Below, piece after piece: positions 12,001-22,775 of a stretch of DNA of 64,000 nt (position 1 is the stretch's first letter; every line of letters begins with the position of its first letter). Both the position numbers and the translations under genes were made by a program. This DNA is from Alligator mississippiensis. Its lineage: Eukaryota; Chordata; Crocodylia; Alligatoridae. The notes under the pieces were generated by a model, which was not told where the DNA came from, did no database searches, and was given only the letters and a program-made list of their open reading frames with translations. The DNA is taken from assembly GCF_030867095.1 (NCBI RefSeq), contig NC_081824.1, positions 308,404,956 to 308,468,955 of the forward strand, given 5' to 3'.

Positions 12001-12340
12001 GTGAAATGGCGGTGGAGGAGACTGTCATGCTGGTGCTGCTGCTTGTTGTTATGGTGGTAGTCCGGGGGGTGGTTATGGCTGGTGCTCTTGGAGGTGTGCA
12101 GACTCAGGCAGAGACAGTGGTACTGGCATTGCTCCCTTCTCCTTGCTGCTCCCCTCTCCTTGCTGCCTGTACTAGTGGAAGCCTCATGCCTGCTTGTTGT
12201 AGCAAAGAGGCTGTGTCTCAGTTTGGTGGGTGGGACGACTTACACCTCTCCCTCTACTCCCTCTTCCGCCCCTCCCTGAAGGCTTGCCAGCTGTATTTCC
12301 AACGTACCTCATGCTGTGTTTCATAGTGTCTTGTCTTTAT

Positions 12341-12494
12341 AAAAATATATAGATGTCTATGTGTGTTTTCCTATATAAATTCTATAGTATAATATACTTG
12401 CAATATAATAAATACAATAAAAATATATAAATGTGTATGTGTGTCTTCCTATATAAATTCTGTAGTATAATATATTTGCAATATAATTATGAAA
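12341..12494. repeat. Two-copy 78-bp AT-rich tandem duplication
   Basis: A unit beginning 'aaaaatatatagatgtctat' (12341-12418) is followed directly by a second copy (12419-12494) that differs at a handful of bases. Both contain 'cctatataaattct' and 'gtataatata'. Only two copies are seen. Confidence 0.85.
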
Positions 12495-13037
12495 TTGAAA
12501 AGAATCAATCAGTGAATATAATAATAAAATAAAAGGGTCTAGAAAGACAGCAAAAAGTATTGCAGAATCCTACTTGCTAGGTTGTCAAGTAGGAATCTGT
12601 GGTAGTAGTAGCCTTTGTTGTCTAATGCTCCTGGACTTCTGCGAAAGAGCTCAGTAACTGACCCCAAATCAGAAAGTAGGCCAGTTAAAACAATGCTGCT
12701 TTTTATGCTGTTTTTCCATACCTTCCCCAGAACACTAGGATTGGAAGGGACCTCAGGGAAAGAACACAGTCCCTGGCCAGCTACACAGTCAATATCAGAG
12801 CAGTCCTTCTCCCCTCTTCCTCCTCCCTCTCCTTACTTTCTGTTTCCCTGCAGGCAAGTCCAGCTTCAGCTTTGAAACCCAAAGCATTTTGAAACATTCA
12901 AAATGTTTCAATTGCCCTCATTTCATTTCAAGGCTGTTTTGAAGCCCTTCATTTCATTTTGATTTCTCTGTTTTGAGCTCAAAATGAGTTGAAACAGTGT
13001 CGAAATGAAACAGCCGGCAAAATTTTGCACAGCCCTA

Positions 13038-14030
13038 ATAGATATCTATATATAATCTATCTCTCTCTCTCCCTCCCAGTCAGTATCAGAGATTGAACTG
13101 TATGAAAATGGAGACTGTCCAAAGATTGATGTAATGCCAAACAGATGGCATGAAGCAGGCTTTTCGTGCTGCCTTCCAGAGTATTTGAACTGTACACTTA
13201 AAAACCAGTTAGCAAACATTTTGCCTCAACTAATACCTAACACACTAGCATTCTAAACTAGATGCAGCTGGATTATCATATGGTTTTACAATAGCACCAG
13301 TTTTATTCTACTTTTTAGTAACTTAGCACCCAAACTGCCTTAACTTCATTCACATATTTTATATCCACAGCCTTAAATGTTTATTTATAGTATGAGATAG
13401 ACTCTGCTTTTCATGGTAACTGCAGATCATACATGTCAGCAATTGATAGAAAGAATTAAAACTGAGAAATAGTTAGCCCCAACAATAACTGCCACAGGTC
13501 ACACTCAATATGTACCAAACATGGCACAGAAGGTGACTGGCTGTGTTGACATCCTGGATTAGCAGAGCCCCACAACTTCTCTATTGGTGATTAACAACAA
13601 CAATGGATGGATAAAATTAAAATAGTTTAGCAAGGTTAACTGAATTCTAAAATGTCCTCATTTTAAAAATATTCAGAAGCTATAAACATGTACAATGATC
13701 AATCTGATCTATCTTCCTCAATAAAAATACCTTCTGTTTAAGGGCTCTTCCTTTTCCCCTAATGGCTGCATTCACCACTCCTGCCATTACCTGAGGTCTG
13801 AGCTTCATCCTTCTGCTGATTCTTCAGTGCAGATACGTGCATTTAGGGCCAAACTCTGGTTTCACTGAGGTTCGAGGTTTGCTAATGATTTTACAAGGGT
13901 AGGGATTTGACCCAGAACCTAAAGTCATGATTACCAGGCCAATTGTACTTCATACGACTCATCATCAGGGATCCAGGTTTCCCAAATTTTCTCTTTCAAA
14001 GGAGAAAAACACAATAAACCATGCCAGCCT
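13038..14030. other. Unannotated AT-rich sequence
   Basis: Starts with a short TATC/CT-rich simple repeat (13040-13075). Beyond that I see no gene or repeat I can name. Confidence 0.45.
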
Positions 14031-15545
14031 GCAAGAAGCTGCTTGGGGTTGGAGGAAGGCAATCAGGCAGGGGACGCCATGTGAATGTGTATGAGGCAGG
14101 CAGGCACACATGAATGTGGCAGGCAGGCAGTGTGGAGAGCAGCTTTCCAGCTCCCTGAAGGTAAGTCTATGGGGAGGGGGAGAGGGGGCCCCTCAGTGTG
14201 GGAGGGAGTGGGGCAGGGCTGGGAGCACTGCCCAGCTGGGGCAGTGGGAGAGAGCCCTGGGTACTCTGGGCTTTCTCCCACTGGGACAGTGGGTGGGCTG
14301 GCTCCCTGCTGCTGCTCACACTCCTTGGGAGGGAGACATGGGGGGACATGTGCCCCCCCAGATGTGTGCATGGGGAAGGGGAGGATGCTCCCCATGGCTC
14401 CCCACCATGCTACCCTCCCCACAGGGGCCTCCTTGGGCCAGCAGCCAGGACCTGATGCAGTGGGGTGGAGTGGAGTGGAGAGGCTCGGTGCTGCCATTGC
14501 CTCTGGGAGCCCTGTGTCAGCTGCACTGCCTTGGCAAAGTACTTCCTGCCAGCCTGGCACCCCATGCCACCAAAACCTCCACTGCTGCTGGGCAGGCTTT
14601 ATTTGCCTCACCATGGCAGCATGGCTAGTGTGGGGCTCTTGGCAGTGGTGGCAGCACTGAGCATCTTCACCCTCCCACTCTGGGTCGCTGCTGCTGGCCC
14701 ATGAATGTCCCTAGAGGGAGGGTAGCAGGGTGGGGATCCCCAAGCCCACACCAGGCAGCCTGCAGCCTCCCTCCCATGGGCTCTGCTTTGGCTGTACCAC
14801 CCCCAGGGGAAGGGGAAGGGGGCAGGAGAGGACCACGCTATGTGCTGTGCTCCAGCCACAGCAGCTGCTGCCTTCTCTGGGTGGCAGTTGGGGATTGGGA
14901 ACTGCTTGGGGGGGCAGGGGGCTGCAGGCCCTGGCTCTGGACCCATAGCCCAGGCATCTTGGGGCCCCCTCTGGCAGGTCTGTGTAGGGGCAGGGGGCTG
15001 TGGGTCATTAATCAGGGCCAGCAGGAGGACTGGTGGGTTTAGGGCCTGTGGGTTGGGAGTAAGGGGCATTGGCAGGGCAAGGGAGCTGAGGGTCAGGAGT
15101 GAGGGGCCATCATAAGTGCTGAGAGGGAATATTATTGGTGGGGCTGAATGGCACAGGGTGTGCAGCCTGTCCCTCACCCCTTCCTCCTGCAGGGCCATTG
15201 TGGGGGCCAGCTCATGCTAGTGCTGTATGCACAGTGGTGGCAGAGTACATGCTGGGGGCACTGGGCATGACACTGTGGTGGCAGGGGATGGTGGTGGCAC
15301 TGTTGCCAGTCACCACAAAATTAGTTTGGTGGGGGCTAAGCCCTGTTAGCCCCAGCCTTCCTCTGCCGACGGGCACTGACAGGGACAGGGGGCTACAAGT
15401 CAGGAGCAAGGGGCACCAGTAGGGCTGAGGGTGTAGGGTGTTGTAGGTTGGGAGTGAAGCGCAGCAGCAGGGCTGGCAGGGGCGTGAAGGCTATGGCTTG
15501 GGAGTGAGGGGCAGGGGTAGAGCACCAGCATATTGGGGCTGCTCA
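14031..15545. repeat. 1.5-kb GC-rich repetitive block
   Basis: Strongly G-rich on the plus strand, with degenerate repeats of 'gggctgtgggt', 'caggagtgaggggc' and 'gggagtaaggggcattgg' from 14985 to 15520. Related words recur at 38120-38165. Overlapping frames up to 196 codons exist on both strands (for example 14608-15198 minus and 14085-14660 plus) but are rich in Pro, Gly, Trp and Ala with no domain. I read them as composition-driven. It may be the internal part of a non-autonomous transposon whose ends I cannot define. Confidence 0.55.
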
Positions 15546-16672
15546 GTGTCACGAAGCAACAGTGTGGGTAGCCACAGCTAGATCCGCATCTTGGTGAGCA
15601 AAGGTGGCAAGGGAATTCATATTTTCCATGATGAAAAAATCAAAACCAAATGCCAAAATATATAGGCATTTAGAAATAATGGCCAAGACATTGCTAGGCT
15701 TCCAAATTGCTTTAAACTTATAAATGTATTGATAAAACATTGTGTTCAAATGATACATATATGTATAGTGATGCTTCATTTTAATCGCGGAAAATGTGAG
15801 TTTTGTGTTTTTTGATTAGAGGATTTTGGACTTCTTATCAGAAAATTCATGATTTTTAAAGAGAGAACCAGAATCCCTACTCATCATCATCTCAGGTATA
15901 ATTCCTATGGGTTTTGGGCTTCAGGCCATCACCTTTCTTGAGGCACTCACAGACCATGGGCTGGACTACAATCTCCCATCGTTCAGCTGTGATCATCTTA
16001 GTAGGTTTGACTTGGGCTCAGACCCTACAGTTCTGTTCTTTATGGATCAATAACAAGAGTGATTATTTCTCTGCCCAACAAATGTGTCCCTACAAGTTTA
16101 TAATGAGCTTGGTGCTAACCACTTTACCTCCTCCTCATGCTAAATTTAAGGAAACAGTGGAGCCTTGCCTCTGCTTCCTTGATGGCCCTCAGTGGCTAGT
16201 AAATGGGAAACCTTTACCTTTTATAAGTTTATAATATCACAGGCTCCTTAAAGGAAGACTTTTTAGGGTATGTATACACCTCTGTTCTGAAGAGAGTTCA
16301 AGATGTGTCTTTGATTTACCTTTAATCATGTGAGCCAATTTCTCCCATCTGCATTACTTTGCTTTTCCAGCAGGCACAGATGCAACAAGCAATGGGCAGA
16401 TTCCTAGAACAAGAATTTCAAACAGACCCCTCCTTAGGAATCTCACTTTTTAAATTCTGAGCAGTAAAGACAGGTGGTAGAGTACAGAAGGGCCAGTGAT
16501 AGTTTCTCATGTTATTCTCTGGTGAGTTATGAGGCACTCATACTCATACTGCAGGAAAACTTAGGGGGACTTTGATTTCCAGCCCCCATGAGAAGGAGAG
16601 CTTCCAGGATAGACTGGGCTGCTGTTGTGGAACAAGCTAAACTCTTTTAATGCAAATAGTCAGAAGGCTTGT
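15546..16672. other. Unannotated intergenic sequence
   Basis: Mixed AT-rich sequence with no supported gene. The 106-codon frame at 15914-16234 has no recognisable domain, conserved start context or partner exon. Confidence 0.45.
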
Positions 16673-16899
16673 GCTTAGAGCAGGGGTGTCCAACCTTTTT
16701 GAATGTGGGGCCGGATCATGAACTTTTTATCACTCAGTGGGCCGGTGAGCCCTATTCAAAGACCTCACAGGAAGTGGTATCATATCAGGAAGTGGTGTCA
16801 CGTGACATTTGACACCAATGAAGTTGCAGGAAGTGACAATGAAATGGGTCTAAATAACCAGTTCAAAACTCTCCCTCTATAGCATCCACCTCTGCTTCT

Positions 16900-16985
16900 G
16901 TTTGGGACAGGATACTGAGCTGGATAGACCATGGGGCTGACCAAACACGGCACTTTTTATGCTCTTATGTTCAGAAGCTTTTATG
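16900..16985 (+). repeat. CR1/L3-type 3' end inside the hAT element
   Basis: 'ggacaggatactgagctgga' followed by 'ctgaccaaacacggcact' and 'atgctcttatgttc' matches the remembered 3' end of ancient L3-like CR1 elements. It was either captured by, or nested in, the hAT element. Confidence 0.5.
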
Positions 16986-17233
16986 TTCTTTGGCTGAGCT
17001 TCCAAACTATGGCTGAGATTTGCAAAAAGGGATAGATAGACATGTTACAAAGTTGTCATAAAAGATTTGGAGCCCTCTAAATCTCATTCATTTTAATGGA
17101 AGTTGGCCTTTTGACTCAGCTTTGAAAATTTCAGCCCAAGGTGCCAACCAGATACGTCAAAATATATTTTGCATTTCTATGCGGTGAATCTATATGGGGC
17201 TCTCCAAGCATTTTACAAACATGAAATGAACCT

Positions 17234-17369
17234 CAGGATGAGCCCAGCCAGAGGAGCAGGGGCTCAGCTGCACTTTCCCTCTACCTGCACTGGGGCCACT
17301 CAGGACTGACCAGCGCAGGTAGGGGGAAAGTGCAGCTGAACCCCTGCTGCTCCGGCTGGGCTCATCCTG
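17234..17369. repeat. 60-bp-arm hairpin within the hAT element
   Basis: The left arm at 17234-17293 begins 'caggatgagcccagcc'. The right arm at 17310-17369 ends 'ggctgggctcatcctg'. They are complementary with few mismatches and separated by 16 bp. Confidence 0.85.
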
Positions 17370-17721
17370 TCCTGAGAGGCACATGGCTGCTCCTCTTCCC
17401 ACATGCACCGTGTCGGCAACGTTAAGCCATTAGGAAGCTGCTGAGGGGCTGGGGGAGGGACAAGGGGTGGGAACGAAAGTAAACTGTGTTTACTTTCATT
17501 TCCCGTCGCAGCACCGCGGGCCACAGAAAATGGCTTGGTGGCAGCATGGTGGCCCACGGGCCATATGTTGGACAAGCCTGGCTTAGAGGGTGGACCATTG
17601 AGCAGGATTAAATGGCAGTATAGACACATATTCTTAGAAGTGTCAAATCCAGCTAATCCTGTTGGGAAATGAAAACTGCCAGGATTGCAGGGCCGAGTCT
17701 GACTTTTTGGACAGTCATGGA

Positions 17722-18062
17722 ATTTTTACATGTGCTGCAGGGGTGGGGGAGGGTGGTCTAATTAGAATGACTCCAAGAGCTGCTTTAATTAAAGCTCCCA
17801 GAGCATCTCGTGTATCAGCATCCCCATGCTTCAAAATGACAGCAGGAGCACTTTATCTAAAGCTCATCAAACAAAATTTAGTTAAAGCACCCCAGCCACC
17901 GTTTTGAAGTGTGGGACACTGATACATGACATGTGGAGGCTGGCTGGAGCATGGTAATTACCACACCCCAGCAGATTCGATTAACTTATGTTGATTAATC
18001 GAGTGTGCTTCAACACACTGTAATTATAGCTCATCAGATCTGCTCCCTGGCTCATATACAGG
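17722..18062 (-). mobile_element. Hairpin MITE, copy 1
   Basis: The core 17812-17925 is an inverted repeat: outer 'gtatcagc' and 'gctgatac'-like ends, with 'ttcaaaatgac', 'ctaaa' and their complements inside. The core and its flanks ('agcatggtaattacc', 'ttaatcga') match copy 2 at 23470-24775 in the opposite orientation, showing this is one repeat family. Termini are approximate. The superfamily is unknown to me. Confidence 0.72.
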
Positions 18063-18899
18063 CGTCCTAGGAATCCATATAGAGTGAGGGACAGAAAATC
18101 ACTACAGTCACCTGAGGAATACACCAAAAGGGATCAAAAAGGGTCTCAATTGCCGTTTACCCTGTAACCATGACAAGTCAAAGAGCTTTACTGCTGACTT
18201 CACAAGGACTATAATTAGACCCCAGAAGTCTTTTAAGACTAGTTTTTGGCATGCCAGAGATAGAGACTTACAAAGACATAGAGACAATTGGATCTATGGA
18301 CAATACCTATGGCTGGCCAGGAGACCACTTCATTAGCAAACCTAGGTAGTCCCTGAGATGCATCAAGGTGAATGCAAGGTTTAGAGAATGTAAAATACAG
18401 GCTGGGGTCAATGCCTTTTGTGAAAGAATCCACTTATAAAATAATTTCCTATGCCTTTTCTTTATAAGTGAAGACAAAACATGAGCAAGGTTTGCCTTAG
18501 TAAAAGATGGCATAATTAGATTCCTTTACCCATGCTCTAACCCTAAATATATCTTTTTTTTCTAGTTAAGTTCTAATTAATTCATTTTGTTTTCACTGGT
18601 TCTGTTTTCTTTAGCTCTGGAGATGATTTAAGTAATGTTGCTTAGTTGCATTAAAGCAATACCTAGAACTCGCATGAAAATAAAGGCCTTGTTGAATTAG
18701 GCTCCAAATGAATATAGTTGACAAATAATAGTGGAAAGAGGCATGATAAACAAATGGTGATTGTGCTCAAAAGCCAGGCAAGCTAGCTTAGATTTTATAT
18801 ATATATGTTACATATTTTTTTTAAAAAAGCAAGAGGGAGAGAAGATGTGAAGTAATTAACTGAAAAGAAAAAAGAGGATACAAAAGGAAAAAGAATAAA
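18063..18899. other. Unannotated AT-rich sequence
   Basis: No gene or clear repeat recognised. A short TA repeat lies near 18797-18807. Confidence 0.45.
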
Positions 18900-18904
18900 T
18901 GCCT

Positions 18905-19651
18905 TGTCACAACCCAAAGTTGTGATTTTTGTTTTGTGTGTGCTTTGGCACTGCTAAATTATTTTCCCGCTAAATTGCAGCTTCTTTGCACGGTGGAGTT
19001 TTCTGCTGCAGAAGAGAACCCCGGTGCAACAGAGAATTTCCCACCAATTTGTAGCTTTCTTTGCACGGTGCATTTCTTTTGCATCTAAGAAATGCTTGGT
19101 GCAAAGAGTTCCCACCATTTGTATGAAAATTCGAGCCACAATATTGGTTCATGTTAAATTATGCATACGTGGCGGCTAGCGATTGGCTTGCTAGCCGTAT
19201 AAAGAGCTTGAGTGGTTTCCGCCCAAGTTGGAAGACTCCACGAACATCAGGAGGAGACTTCACGCTGTGTGAAGATCTCCAAGCGCTGCGGAGCCTTACG
19301 GACCCAACGCATTTCTTAAAAGGCAACAGGGGCCTCTCCCTGTTGCCAATAGATTCCTAGACGTATCCCTTCCTGTACGAGAAACAGACGAACCCACGGA
19401 GCTTCAGCAACTCCGTGGGAGAGAACGAACCTGTCGTAGTCCTCTAATGAGGATTTAAGTGGAGCTGTACCTGGAAAACTGTCCAGCCTACACCACGACC
19501 ACCTTTGGTGTAAGTAAACAATCTTTAAATCAACCATTACGCATCCGTGACTAGTTCTAGCTCTCTCCTGGTCTTCTCCGACCCCGCATGCCTGGGCTGC
19601 TGGCCACGGCCCACATGCACAAAAGGGCCCAGATCGCTCCCGGCCCGCACA
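18905..19651 (+). mobile_element. Solo LTR of an endogenous retrovirus (747 bp)
   Basis: Starts TGTCACAACC and ends CCCGCACA (TG...CA). It is flanked by an exact 5-bp target duplication TGCCT (18900-18904 and 19652-19656). Promoter-like signals lie in the plus orientation: an inverted CCAAT box ('gattgg', about 19181) and a TATA box TATAAAG at 19198-19204. A possible variant polyadenylation signal AGTAAA lies near 19512. The second half is CpG-rich, unlike its AT-rich surroundings, which suggests a fairly young insertion. No internal viral genes remain, so it arose by recombination between the two LTRs. Confidence 0.9.
19181..19204 (+). promoter_or_regulatory. LTR CCAAT/TATA promoter elements
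   Basis: 'gattgg' (reverse CCAAT) at about 19181 and TATAAAG at 19198-19204 inside the solo LTR have spacing compatible with an LTR promoter. Activity is not shown. Confidence 0.6.
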
Positions 19652-19656
19652 TGCCT

Positions 19657-20304
19657 AAAGGACAAAATAGAGGAAAATCTGAGTGAGTAGTCAAAGTGAA
19701 AAACACCAGGGAGCAGTCAACAAAGTAGCAAAAACCAAGAATGTTTTCAGTAAATACAGTAAAAAGCAGCCTTGTGTTATCATCTGTATCAGAGCTGTTT
19801 TTAAGGCTATTTATGAAGCTTCAGAGTCTCTGGTTGACTCTATTCAAAATTAAATTCCAGCAGTCATTTAGATATTTTTTGGCATATGAGTGTAGCAGTA
19901 CACTTCAGAATCTCAAGAACACCAAGCCTTGTGCAGACATCATCTAGTGAGTCCATTTGTGGCAGGAGATAACCTTCCATGATCCGCCTGTCTGCAAAGG
20001 ATACAAATTTCCTGTACTTGTTAAGGTACAGTGATTAAATTACCAGCAGTATCTTTTTTCATATGTTGATAATATTTGTTGCTATTTTGCCCTATCTGAT
20101 TATACTGTTTCTACCAACCATGGTGCTTCACAGGGGGGCACAATATTAGAGGTAAAATAAAAATAACCCCAAGTCCCATTTTCAGAAGTGACTTAGGCAA
20201 TTAGGAACCAAATTTAGCATACTTCTACTCTGAAGACGCTATAACCGCTAACTGATATGAATGCACCCCAATTACATTTATACTAGGTGGCTTATTTCCT
20301 GCTA
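19657..20304. other. Unannotated AT-rich sequence
   Basis: Nothing recognised beyond ordinary AT-rich intergenic DNA. Confidence 0.4.
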
Positions 20305-20307
20305 ACA

Positions 20308-21386
20308 CGGTGCATCTACATGAGACACTTTATTGAGTAGTAGACTAATCTACTACACAGTAAGGCGTCACCAGCGCAGTAGCTACTGTGCAGTAAATTA
20401 AGCTAACGTACTGTTTTCTACTACCTGTAAATACCAGTAGTAGATTAAGTGCACAACAGCTACTGTGCGGTATCACTCGAGTAGAAGCTAACTGGGAGCA
20501 AATTTGCTCCCAGTAAGCCCCAACATCAGGAGGCCACAGGGAAGTTTTCTGTCCCCAGTCCTGGTGCTGCTAATGTCCCAACTCCCCTGGGAGCCGGAAG
20601 CTGATCAGCACCAGGATGGGGATGCTCTCTGCCCCCACTGTTCCTAATACTGCATGGCTTCCAGCTCCCCACAGGAACCAGGAGCCAAGCAGTGCTGAGA
20701 CTTGTGGAGCTCTCTGCTTCCTCACCCAGCAGGGGGCTGGCCAGAGCTGTCCCACTTAGGCAGCTGCCAGCAATCCCCTGGGCTGGGTCAGGCTTCCCGC
20801 TTGGGTTCCCTGACCAGCCATGGGCTGGCTGAGAGTTGAACTAGAAGCAGGACAGCTCCTGGCCAGCCTCCAGCTGCTCAGAGAAATCTCTGGCCAGCTA
20901 GGGCATTCCTGGAAGCTGCCTTGGGAGCAGGACAATTCCCAGCCAGCCCCTGAAGCAGAGAAGCAGGGGAAGCAGATAGGTCCCCAGTTCTAGCTCTGCT
21001 CAGATCTCAGCTCCTGTGGGGAACTGGGAGCTGAGCATCACTGGGATGGGGGGCAGGAGGAGGAGGCAGGAAGCTACCCCATCCCAGTGCTGCACAGCTC
21101 CCAGGGGGAACTAGGAGGTAAGCAGCACCAGGATTTCCCTTTCCCCAGTGGCCTTTTAGTGTTTGGGTCTGACTGGGAGCAAATTTGGTCCTTGTCAGCA
21201 TCTACACATGCACTACTGTGCAGTATCTACTATGCAGTTAGTTTACTATCTGCATTGATAGGTAATAGCTAACTGCACAGAAGACTAATTTACTGTCCAG
21301 TAAGTGGTATACAAATATAGATGGTAGCACTTCACTGCTCAGTAAATTAGTCTACTGTACAGTAAAGCATCTCATGTAGACACACC
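20308..21386. mobile_element. Large palindromic DNA element (about 1.08 kb)
   Basis: The left end 'ggtgcatctacatgagacac' and right end 'catctcatgtagacacacc' form inverted repeats. They closely resemble the ends of the 253/254-bp MITEs at 46472 and 55120. The outer 180 bp on each side are built of TACTG/CAGTA inverted words. At 20491-20514 there is a perfect 24-bp palindrome ACTGGGAGCAAATTTGCTCCCAGT-like, with a diverged copy near 21174. The centre is GC-rich. No 3-bp target duplication fits cleanly, so the exact boundary is uncertain. A possible further piece of the same family runs from 21392 to 21490. Confidence 0.65.
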
Positions 21387-21490
21387 TGCAAGGTGGACAT
21401 GTAGATGTGCTCCCAGGGAAGGCTTACTTCTCAGTATTTTACTGTGCAGTAAGCCTATAGCACATGAATAGCATGTGTGGACACACCCAT

Positions 21491-22775
21491 AGTGTAGCCA
21501 TGTTTTGCATCAAGTTCAGAAACATGTAAGCTATCCAAATATCAGTCAAGTTTTAAAGCCCCTGGCTACTGTAACTGTGCTGTTAGCCTTAATTAACTAG
21601 CTTGATTGTTGCATGTTCAACACTTTTTTCACAGTCCTGAGAAAGTGAAGGTGCACAAGAAGCCCTCCCATGATAGCTGCTTGTAGCAGCTCACTTCACT
21701 CTCATGTGAAGTAAGATGATCTCATTGTGAGGGCTGCATGTAGGGCCCTGAAAAGCCAAATGCATGATAGGCTAATTATCGCTGATTGAGTGATACTGAC
21801 TGAGGAAACTACCTGTGACTAGGTTGTTATGTAACATTCTGAATACACAGATGGAGGCTGCATTTCATTATGGGGTGATTTCTAAAAATAGAAACACAGC
21901 CAACTGGGTGAGAATCTTTAATGGAGTACTATTATTTGAATTTCCATAGGGCTGTATGTATATTTGTGGATCAGGCCCCACATATGAACATACATGTATA
22001 TGAACTTGGAACCAAAAAATAAGCTTTTTTTTCACCAAGGAGATCGCGTGTGTTGTACTCATTAGTTAATGTAATAGGCTATACAGTGTGTACATCCATG
22101 CTGTTTAGAGAGAAATGTTTTTTTCAGCTTTTGTTTCACTGGAAAGTAAAAATGGGAACAAATGAGAGAAACCCATTCAATCTTTAACAACAATAAAGAG
22201 CTCTCGGATAAAGCTAATGTTACAAGCCTGGGAGTTGGCAAGGATTTATTTTTCTTACCTTGAGGCCAAAGATGTATGCTGTTTGATTTAAGACAATGGA
22301 AAAGCAATCAGCTTAGCCTGTAACTTTCTGTAAATAAACAATCTCACAAATTGAATCTAGAAAAGTTGAATTCTTATTGCTTTATCTTCCTGGTTGTGCC
22401 ACATTACCAGCCTCCACCTTTTAAAACAAGCAACTGGACTCTAGTGAACACAGCTCATTAGTCTCAGCTGAGGTCTAATATGGCTCTGATTTATATTTCT
22501 GGTCCACAGGTTGCAGCAATAGTGTTCAAACTTTGAGAAATCTATTCTTGGCTGCTGAGGTCATATCCTAAATAGGCTGTGCTTTCAGATGCATCCTCAA
22601 CCAATTTGTTAGTGTTTTGTTTTTTTAAACTGACTTGTAGCTTCACTTATTTTGAAGATGAATGTGTTCTATTTGCCATGTAAATATGCTTTTTCATGTC
22701 AAAATATGAACAAAATGCTTGTCTTTGTAGAAAATTACTAAAGCAGTACCTTAGCTATTATATCTTGGTATAAAA
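21491..22775. other. Unannotated AT-rich sequence
   Basis: No gene or named repeat recognised. The minus-strand frames at 21868-22307 are short and lack domains. Confidence 0.45.

Larger units (their letters stand above)
10531..13037 (-). mobile_element. Degraded autonomous hAT transposon
   Basis: The transposase remnant lies on the minus strand at 10640-12000. The sequence from 12870 to 13037 looks like the 5' end of a hAT element: read on the minus strand it begins 'tagggctgtgcaaaattttg' and has A/T-rich AAAATG/CATTTT inverted words. A similar 'ggggctgtgcgaggcttcgg' terminus occurs at 37449. A 78-bp tandem duplication interrupts the element at 12341-12494. I could not find the opposite inverted end. 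It should lie near 10.4-10.6 kb and may have been lost next to the LTR fragment there. Confidence 0.6.
16681..17580. mobile_element. Complete 900-bp non-autonomous hAT element
   Basis: The element starts 'caggggtgtccaaccttttt' and ends 'atgttggacaagcctg', so the terminal inverted repeats read CAGG..TGTCCAAC at both ends. It is flanked by an exact 8-bp duplication GCTTAGAG (16673-16680 and 17581-17588), the hallmark of hAT insertion. It has no transposase frame. Inside are a CR1/L3-like 3' end (about 16900-16985) and a strong hairpin at 17234-17369. It must have been mobilised in trans by a hAT enzyme such as the one decayed at 10.6-12.0 kb, though a direct pairing is not shown. Confidence 0.93.

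Noticed and set aside
12728..12775. Possible CR1 3' end ('attggaagggacctcaggg')
   Set aside because: Only about 20 bp resemble a CR1 terminus, with no continuation on either side.
14063..15198. Several overlapping frames of 90-196 codons on both strands
   Set aside because: They share a GC-rich low-complexity block and have no domain, with equally long frames on the opposite strand.
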